Source: CAJQQY01 sp964352225
GTDB taxonomy: Bacteria > Bacteroidota > Bacteroidia > Chitinophagales > Saprospiraceae
DNA length: 10,881 bases
Direction of reading: 5' to 3'
Assembly (NCBI GenBank): GCA_964352225.1
Contig: CAYGRM010000230.1
Span: 1 to 10,881 of the forward strand
A model generated the notes under the pieces. It was not told the origin of the DNA and did not search any database. It saw only the letters and a list, made by a program, of their open reading frames with translations. The translations under genes and the position numbers were made by a program. Each line of letters opens with the position of its first letter. Position 1 is the first letter of the stretch. Shown here in pieces: positions 6,401 through 10,881 of the stretch.

Positions 6401-7963
6401 TTATTTTTCAAATAACTCAGGGAAAATGGTTTTAAATAAATCGTCGTAATCATGGTTTTGTTGGGGACGATTACTGTGATAATTATCTAATTTGATTTTC
6501 AGTTTACCATTTCTATCATCTTCTATGATTGAGTTTATTCGGTCATATTTTTTCATAGCGGTATAAAATAAGTCTCCAAATTTTTGATATTGGTAAAATG
6601 CTTGATGCAACACTTGAATCATTTTAGTAAATCGAAACCCAAAGATTTTATCCATTTTTAAGGAGAAGAGTATATTTAATGGTTGTTGAACCATGGGAAT
6701 TTTTCTCATTAAATCTAGTTCTTTTGACTTTAAAAAATAAAAAGCATAGACAATCCCATCTAGATATTCTTTATCTTCATTTTCAATATTTTCCTTGTAT
6801 GTTGTTTTTAAGAATTCTTCGTCTAACCGATATTTATGGTTAAAATTTCCTTCTAAATAATGAATTGCAATATCCTGTTTTATATTTTTTGATGGGTTTC
6901 TAAAATAATTCTGCAAAGGAGACATTCTATTATATGCTTGTTCTTTTTCTTCATGATATTTTTTCCAATATTTTTCTCTTTCTTTTTTTCCTTCTTCCTC
7001 TTCAATTCTCTCAAGTTCTAGAATTCTATTTTCTTCTTCTAATTTTTTCTTTTCAATCTCCGAATTTAAAGCTTCCTTCATTTTATCAAATTCCCCTTCT
7101 GAATCATAAAAGAAAGTTTTGTAATCCTTTTCTCTAAACGTAATCTTATCTAGTGTTACTAATTCATTTTTCCATTCAAAAATGATTTCTTCATTTTCTC
7201 TAACTGGTATAGCATAATAACACTTTAAAACGAGGTCATTTTTTTCAGTTGACTTTTCTATTGCTTCAGAATCTAATACAAACGCATTTAAATTATTTGT
7301 ATAAATAATATCTTTTTCCATAAACCTTAGTGTGTCATCCTCAGGGTTAAACTTATGGAAAATCCACATTATATAGGTTTCTCGCTCTCTATAAAATTCT
7401 TGTCTAGAAACTATAACATCAAGGAAAGTAGTAGAGAGTTGTATTTCAAAAACAAGATTTTTATCAATATAAATTGATTGAATATCAGGTTGCTTCCATT
7501 GTTTTGAAATAGCTAAATCTTTATACCTTTTCTCTTTTTCTGGATTTGAAATACCTTTATTCGAATTCTCATTTTCTTGAAGCCGTTCATGAATAAAAGA
7601 TTTTATATTATCATGTAAATCACTTTCTTTTGCACCATTATACTTGATGCATCTAATTTCTTCTCTTGTAAGTTTTGTATTAGTTTTTATGTGGCAATCT
7701 TCGCTGTCCTTTAAATGGGCGAAATGTAAAACAGGAGCATTACGGTTTTTGTAATTACCCTTTCCTCCACTAATTTTCACATATTGCTTGCAATAGTAAC
7801 AAACAAATTTGGGCTTTTTATTTTGAATAGCTAATTCAAGCAGTCCTCTTTGCTGAAAAATTATTCTATCTTCTTGAGTAAAGAATTCGCTTGCAAAAAT
7901 TTCTTCTCCAGACTGCATATCGAGAACGGATTCAATTCGTCGCTTAGATTTTTCATTAGTCAT
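6401..7963 (-). CDS. CoiA-like / DUF6035 family protein, putative PD-(D/E)xK nuclease with zinc finger
   Basis: This is a 520-residue protein from the ATG at 7963; a TTG two codons upstream is less likely. The N-terminal part carries VLDMQSGEEI (14-22), CYYC (C55, C58), HFAHLKDSEDC (H80, H83, C90) and KYNGAKESDLH (108-117). This is the layout of CoiA-like proteins: a Cys/His zinc site, then a nuclease core. PDIQ (D160) and FEIQLS (E173, Q175) are candidate PD-(D/E)xK catalytic residues. YIMWIF (197-202) and ALNAFVLDSEA-like NAFVLDSEA (226-234) match DUF6035-type sequence as I remember it. Residues about 290-345 form a charged coiled coil, and the remaining about 170 residues are helical with no recognised domain. 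No signal peptide is present, so the protein is cytoplasmic. CoiA aids transformation in Streptococcus, but the role of Bacteroidota members is unknown; processing of incoming or foreign DNA is an inference. The gene is apparently monocistronic, with a weak TATATTTA promoter candidate at 8006-8013. Confidence 0.82.
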   Translation of the reverse strand: MTNEKSKRRIESVLDMQSGEEIFASEFFTQEDRIIFQQRGLLELAIQNKKPKFVCYYCKQYVKISGGKGNYKNRNAPVLHFAHLKDSEDCHIKTNTKLTREEIRCIKYNGAKESDLHDNIKSFIHERLQENENSNKGISNPEKEKRYKDLAISKQWKQPDIQSIYIDKNLVFEIQLSTTFLDVIVSRQEFYRERETYIMWIFHKFNPEDDTLRFMEKDIIYTNNLNAFVLDSEAIEKSTEKNDLVLKCYYAIPVRENEEIIFEWKNELVTLDKITFREKDYKTFFYDSEGEFDKMKEALNSEIEKKKLEEENRILELERIEEEEGKKEREKYWKKYHEEKEQAYNRMSPLQNYFRNPSKNIKQDIAIHYLEGNFNHKYRLDEEFLKTTYKENIENEDKEYLDGIVYAFYFLKSKELDLMRKIPMVQQPLNILFSLKMDKIFGFRFTKMIQVLHQAFYQYQKFGDLFYTAMKKYDRINSIIEDDRNGKLKIKLDNYHSNRPQQNHDYDDLFKTIFPELFEK

Positions 7964-8100
7964 AATCAAAAAAGTGATTGTAAATAATATGATTATTTTT
8001 CCTAATAAATATAATCAAAACATTTTAGAGATAAATTTTTTGTATCGAAGTTTTAGATTATTTTTTTGAATTACTATCTTTTGAGACGACCAAAAAACAA

Positions 8101-8137
8101 AGATGTCGCCTCTTTTATCATAAAAAAGGCGACATCT
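8101..8137 (-). terminator. Intrinsic terminator of the 10864-8161 gene run
   Basis: An 11-bp perfect stem (8101-8111 with 8127-8137) continues after one mismatch into an inner A/T stem. On the minus strand it is followed by TTGTTTTTTG. It lies 23 bp past the stop of the DUF4332-like gene and before the CoiA-like gene, so it separates the two transcription units. Confidence 0.85.
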
Positions 8138-8160
8138 ATATCCCAGCAAAAAATCAATTC

Positions 8161-8760
8161 TCACGGAAAAAAACTTACGAAATTGAACTTCCTTGTTCCA
8201 GCCTGTTCAATCCAATTCTCAATATCTTCCAAACTAAGCTTATAATTTTTCACCAAAGAATTTTCATTCCCCGCCATCCATCCACCAATATTTTCCAAAA
8301 TACTTTCCGCATCTGCTTCCGCCAAAATATGAAGATTAATAGTAGAACCAGTAAATGGATTTTGATAATTCCGTTGACTAAAATGAAGAATTTGAGCATC
8401 AAGTTCACTCATCCCAATTTGCTTTAAATCAGCCAGTTCAGCATGGAGCAAAAGTAAACTGGAATCAATTCCTAATCGTGAACTAATTTGTTGACGAGCG
8501 TTTGGATTGGAAAGTAGGAGCAATAATTCATATTCATTATGAATGGAAATACCTTTTTGGTTGAGATAGAAAATGAAGTCACACAAGCGATTTGGAATTA
8601 CTTTTTTTTGAAATAATAAAATGGTATCAATTTTATAAATAGATAGAGTTGTGGAAGGAAATACATCAGTTACTTTTTCTTTTGGAAAGAAGAAAACACA
8701 AATTCCGCAGAGCAAAATAGAAACTAATAGCATCAGCTTTTGAGTGGCGTTTAGTCGCAT
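8161..8760 (-). CDS. Membrane-anchored DUF4332-like (helix-hairpin-helix type) protein
   Basis: A 199-residue protein from the ATG at 8760, 10 bp after the preceding stop. An ATG at 8793 would add 11 residues but overlap the upstream gene by 23 bp. One membrane segment is seen at about residues 9-25 (LMLLVSILLCGICVFFF). After a linker comes ELLLLLSNPNARQQISSRLG (78-97), then HAELADLKQIGMSELDAQIL (106-125), INLHILAEADAESI (141-154), and LSLEDIENWIEQA (175-187). This order of NPxxR, ADLxxIGxxxxxA, L-x-LxE and a terminal WIEQA resembles DUF4332, a helix-hairpin-helix-like fold related to DNA-binding or protein-binding HhH domains. The soluble part probably faces the periplasm. It is the last gene before the terminator at 8101-8137 and is likely translated with the Cys-rich lipoprotein upstream. 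I place the fold with moderate confidence and assign no function. A ComEA-like DNA-binding role is one option, a structural scaffold another. Confidence 0.72.
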   Translation of the reverse strand: MRLNATQKLMLLVSILLCGICVFFFPKEKVTDVFPSTTLSIYKIDTILLFQKKVIPNRLCDFIFYLNQKGISIHNEYELLLLLSNPNARQQISSRLGIDSSLLLLHAELADLKQIGMSELDAQILHFSQRNYQNPFTGSTINLHILAEADAESILENIGGWMAGNENSLVKNYKLSLEDIENWIEQAGTRKFNFVSFFP

Positions 8761-8770
8761 AAAATTTGGG

Positions 8771-9187
8771 TTATTTATCCTGAAGAAAGACATCGAGGTA
8801 AAGGGTACTTTGTTCTAAAAGCATAGAATCTAAATTAAGAGTCAACGAATTATTTCTTAGACAATCTTCAATCAGTTTCCATTCGCAATCGGTTTGCTCT
8901 TCATAGCAAAGTCTAAATTCGGACTGACAAATCCGATGATTTGGAAAAGTGAAAAACAATATACTTCCGCCGTCTGTCCAACTGACTTCCAAACCTGTTC
9001 CCCAATCTGTCCATTCGAAGCAAGTGAAAGGTGCGTAGTAATTATAACCTTGGAGGGAAAATTCAATGATGACTTTTGTGCAAGTATCGATTGGGCAAGG
9101 AGCTGGCTCGATAGGTTCGGAAGTGGAAAATGAGCAACTGAAAATGATGATGGAAAGGAAAAAAATAAAATGTAGGCGTTTTCTCAT
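8771..9187 (-). CDS. Cysteine-rich lipoprotein of unknown function
   Basis: A 138-residue predicted lipoprotein with the signal MRKRLHFIFFLSIIIFSC (lipid Cys 18), followed by a short Pro/Glu-rich linker (about 24-35). The mature part has seven further Cys residues (31, 36, 56, 87, 94, 101, 109). The last four are spaced 6-8 residues apart, which suggests disulfides in an extracytoplasmic domain. It is also rich in aromatic residues (YNYYAPFTCFEWTDWG, 48-63) and probably folds as a beta-rich domain. I do not recognise the family. The start is the only ATG that gives the full signal. It lies 80 bp downstream of the AraC-type gene, with a candidate promoter between, and 10 bp upstream of the DUF4332-like membrane protein. 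The two may form an envelope pair. Confidence 0.75.
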   Translation of the reverse strand: MRKRLHFIFFLSIIIFSCSFSTSEPIEPAPCPIDTCTKVIIEFSLQGYNYYAPFTCFEWTDWGTGLEVSWTDGGSILFFTFPNHRICQSEFRLCYEEQTDCEWKLIEDCLRNNSLTLNLDSMLLEQSTLYLDVFLQDK

Positions 9188-9228
9188 AGTCTATATTTTG
9201 ATGTCGCTAATGTAATGTAGGATTCTCT

Positions 9229-9260
9229 AAAAGTTAGGGTATGGGCAGAAAGTGAAACAA
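9229..9260 (-). promoter_or_regulatory. Candidate Bacteroidota-type promoter for the lipoprotein gene
   Basis: On the minus strand, TTG (9258-9260) is separated by 21 bp from TAACTTTT (9229-9236). This resembles the Bacteroidota TTTG / TAnnTTTG elements, with one mismatch at the last base of the -7 box. It lies in the only gap of the gene run larger than 11 bp and would put the transcript start about 35-40 bp before the ATG at 9187. Such short, degenerate motifs often occur by chance. Confidence 0.35.
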
Positions 9261-9267
9261 CCTTAGA

Positions 9268-9675
9268 TTATTTCCTAACAGAAATATGAGCCATTAATAC
9301 TTTGGGGTGAGTACCAACTGTCGAGCTAAACGCTTTGTAAAATGATGACCGATTTTGAAAACCGACTTCGGTCAGTAAGCCTTCGATTGTTTTGAGTTTA
9401 GCTTCTCCTTCTACGATTTTTTTTAGAAATGCTTCAATCCGATAGCAATGAAAAAAGGAAGTGATACTTAGTCCCGTAGCTTGGTTAATAGTTTGAGAAA
9501 GGTATTTTTGATTGGTGTCTAGGCTTTTGCAAAGTTGTAGAATATCGGGAGGGAATCGCCAGATTTGATTTTCGTCTTCAATAATTTCATGAAGCTTCCA
9601 CCATAGAGCGTTTAGTTTATGGGGAGTGATGTGAGAGGTGCGGTATCTTTGGAGGGAGTTAATTTTTCTTTTCAT
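9268..9675 (-). CDS. Stand-alone AraC-type helix-turn-helix DNA-binding protein
   Basis: A 135-residue cytoplasmic protein. Residues about 42-127 form an AraC-type DNA-binding domain. The first helix-turn-helix covers LCKSLDTNQKYLSQTINQATG (48-68), the linker helix covers SFFHCYRIEAFLKKI (73-87), and the second covers TIEGLLTEVGFQNRSSFYKAF (96-116), ending in the characteristic GTHPKVL. Residues 10-45 resemble the linker that precedes the DNA-binding domain in Bacteroidota membrane-anchored AraC regulators. However, no transmembrane sensor or ligand-binding domain is present. The start is the ATG at 9675, 10 bp after the TolC-like gene. With no sensor, it may act on another protein's signal, control this gene run itself, or be a shortened descendant of a larger regulator. 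DNA-binding assignment is firm; targets are unknown. Confidence 0.88.
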   Translation of the reverse strand: MKRKINSLQRYRTSHITPHKLNALWWKLHEIIEDENQIWRFPPDILQLCKSLDTNQKYLSQTINQATGLSITSFFHCYRIEAFLKKIVEGEAKLKTIEGLLTEVGFQNRSSFYKAFSSTVGTHPKVLMAHISVRK

Positions 9676-9685
9676 AAAATGGGTT

Positions 9686-10252
9686 TTAGAAATATTTAGC
9701 GACTGATAAAATTTGCAATTCGAGTTCTAATAATTCTCTTTGCTTTTGAAAAATATCGTATTCTTTTTTCTTCAATGCTTGTTCGGCTTTCAAATATTCG
9801 GAAGGTGGAATTTCGATTTTATAAGCCTGGTCTTTTTTGATTTCAAAAAGTTGCTGGTCATATTTGAATAAGTCTAGGAGAAAGGAAATGTCTTGTTCTA
9901 AAAAGTGATGTTGGCGAAGTAGATTTTTTAAACGTAACTTTTCTTTCTCTAAAGTGAGTTGATGCTTTTTGTAAATGGATTGTTTTTTTGCGACGACTTG
10001 CGCTTTGTCTTTTTGGTTTGCATACAATAAGTTAGATGACCATGAAACTGCTGGGCGAGGTTTTCCTTCTAATGTATATGTCACTCCGATAGTTGGCAAA
10101 TATTTTAGCCATTTCTTTTTTTGAGTAGTCTGGAATTCAGCTAACTCACTTTCGAGTTGTAGTTGATAAAAAGATTCCATTGCCGAAAAGAGTTGAGACT
10201 CTGATGGCAAGGAATCTATAGCAAAAAAGGCGCAAAGCAACAATAATTTCAT
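9686..10252 (-). CDS. Half-length TolC-like exported protein
   Basis: This is a 188-residue protein starting at the ATG at 10252. A short hydrophobic N-terminus (MKLLLLCAFFA) is a likely signal peptide, though a weak one. The rest follows helix (about 17-48), two strand-like segments (LPTIGVTYTLEG at 52-63 and PAVSWSSNLLYA at 67-78), then long amphipathic coiled helices (79-184). This helix-strand-strand-helix order, with a Pro just before the first strand, matches one of the two repeats of a TolC/outer-membrane-factor protomer. Full family members are about 400-480 residues. A single repeat could form a barrel only as a higher oligomer, or could serve as a periplasmic coiled coil. It lies 11 bp after the upstream gene and 10 bp before the AraC-type gene. 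No inner-membrane pump or adaptor is in view. The TolC resemblance is structural inference from the pattern. Confidence 0.6.
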   Translation of the reverse strand: MKLLLLCAFFAIDSLPSESQLFSAMESFYQLQLESELAEFQTTQKKKWLKYLPTIGVTYTLEGKPRPAVSWSSNLLYANQKDKAQVVAKKQSIYKKHQLTLEKEKLRLKNLLRQHHFLEQDISFLLDLFKYDQQLFEIKKDQAYKIEIPPSEYLKAEQALKKKEYDIFQKQRELLELELQILSVAKYF

Positions 10253-10263
10253 AGTGACGATTA

Positions 10264-10864
10264 CTAGGTTTTGGGAGCAATTTCTCCAAGCTCAGGAATT
10301 TCTTCTTCATGAATTGACTCTTCAATAATTTGAATTGGAGGATGATAATTCACCGATAACTCGACAGTAGAATTTCCAGTTAGAGTATCAGCTCTCCATA
10401 CCTTCAAAGACTCGCCCAACAATTTATTGGCAAGTCTATCTTCGTTGGATAAAACTTCATAGGTGAATTCTGCGATGTAATATTTACTGCCTTTTCCTTC
10501 GCCTTCTTTTTTCGTTTTTTCAATAGGCGTGACCGTCAGAATCACTTCCGATAAATTGACTTCATCATAAAATAAATCATGCGTTCCTTTCTCTAAATTT
10601 TCCACGCTATAGCCATGAAATAACAAGCTGCACACGTGACCCAATTGATTAAGGAAAAAGAACTCTACCCATTTCTTCAAGCCATAGCCTAAAATATCAT
10701 CTTGAAAAATCCGATAGGAAATTGGAATAAAAGAGAGTGGTTCTCCCTTTTGAGTGATGTTCTTTTCACTCAAACTAAAGAGACCTCGACTAGCATCAAA
10801 ACGATAATGACGAGGAAAACCTTCTCGGTATTTGATTTGTAATTCACCCTGTAAATATACTCAT
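10264..10864 (-). CDS. Unrecognised soluble protein; 5' end needs a +1 frameshift
   Basis: A frame open from 10860 to 10264 encodes a plausible folded, soluble protein (about 193 residues after the shift). Visible motifs are GELQIKYREGFPRHYRFD, the aromatic stretch KKWVEFFFLNQ, LLFHGYSVENL and a basic loop KTKKEGEGKG. I do not recognise the family and see no signal peptide or membrane segment. The protein-like sequence extends well upstream of the first in-frame start-type codon (TTG at 10773) to a TGA at 10863-10861, with no ATG. In the neighbouring frame, the ATG at 10864 reads ATG AGT ATA TTT ACA GGG TGA. Skipping the T at 10846 joins MSIFTG to ELQIKYRE, giving 199 residues. This ATG also overlaps an upstream TAA as TAATG, typical of coupled genes. 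The options are a real frameshift mutation, a sequencing error, or a programmed +1 shift. The next gene starts 11 bp downstream. Confidence 0.6.
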
Positions 10865-10881
10865 TAGTAAACCATTCTCAC
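10864..10881 (-). CDS. Possible last codons of an upstream gene
   Basis: Five codons plus TAA (VRMVY stop) reach the right edge in one frame. The TAA shares its last base with the ATG at 10864 (TAATG), as in translationally coupled genes. Too little is visible to say more, and the frame is a guess based on that overlap. Confidence 0.25.
   Translation of the reverse strand: MRMVY

Noticed and set aside
6399..6417. 8-bp hairpin overlapping the stop codon of the CoiA-like gene as a terminator.
   Set aside because: The stem is almost all A/T with a 3-nt loop and no T tract follows on the minus strand.
6250..6435. 61-residue plus-strand open frame across the same gap.
   Set aside because: It runs antisense into the end of the CoiA-like gene and its glycine and arginine content comes only from the G-rich patch.
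8894..9133. 79-residue plus-strand open frame opposite the Cys-rich lipoprotein.
   Set aside because: It is antisense to a gene with a clear lipoprotein signal, and has no start context or motif of its own.
1..10881. CRISPR arrays, tRNA or rRNA genes, transposases and long direct repeats.
   Set aside because: I read both strands for these and saw no repeat-spacer pattern, RNA-gene-like stretch or transposase-like protein.

Overview
The window is AT-rich and every supported gene lies on the minus strand. It looks like a chromosomal segment of a Bacteroidota bacterium, plausibly a Saprospiria-type marine or freshwater lineage (inference). The evidence is two proteins with type IX secretion (T9SS) C-terminal sorting domains, an HYC_CC_PP-type small protein, a DUF6035/CoiA-like protein of the Bacteroidota kind, A-rich leaders without strong Shine-Dalgarno sequences, and one -33/-7-like promoter candidate.

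Region 1 (about 6206 down to 1) is a copper/metal module, read right to left. It holds an HYC_CC_PP small exported protein (6206-5787), a heavy-metal-binding-domain lipoprotein (5646-5383), a 728-residue secreted beta-propeller protein with a T9SS tail (5355-3169), an MbnP-family copper-protein homologue with the WxW motif and a T9SS tail (3099-2134), and two tandem diheme peroxidase/MauG-superfamily lipoproteins (2069-1047, and 1036 running off the left edge). In the known MbnP-MbnH pair, the diheme enzyme oxidises the first Trp of WxW to kynurenine, which creates a Cu(I) site. Here the acceptor would be exported to the cell surface or medium by the T9SS, and the candidate modifying enzymes are lipoproteins. 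Perfect hairpins followed by T-rich tracts separate the propeller, MbnP and first peroxidase genes. They leave too little room for a promoter before the next start, so they look like attenuators setting stoichiometry inside one transcription unit.

Region 2 (7963-6401) is a single gene for a CoiA-like/DUF6035 protein with a zinc-finger-like Cys/His set, a PD-(D/E)xK-like core and a coiled coil. It is flanked by intergenic DNA on both sides, including a G-rich patch at 6327-6355.

Region 3 (10881 down to 8161) is a tight run of poorly known genes: an unrecognised soluble protein whose 5' end needs a +1 frameshift (GGG TGA A), a half-length TolC-like exported protein, a stand-alone AraC-type DNA-binding domain, a Cys-rich lipoprotein, and a membrane-anchored DUF4332-like helix-hairpin-helix protein. 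It ends at a clear intrinsic terminator (8137-8101). Gaps are 10-11 bp except for 80 bp before the lipoprotein, where a promoter candidate sits. Together these genes may form a small envelope or DNA-processing system, but no function can be assigned from the sequence alone.
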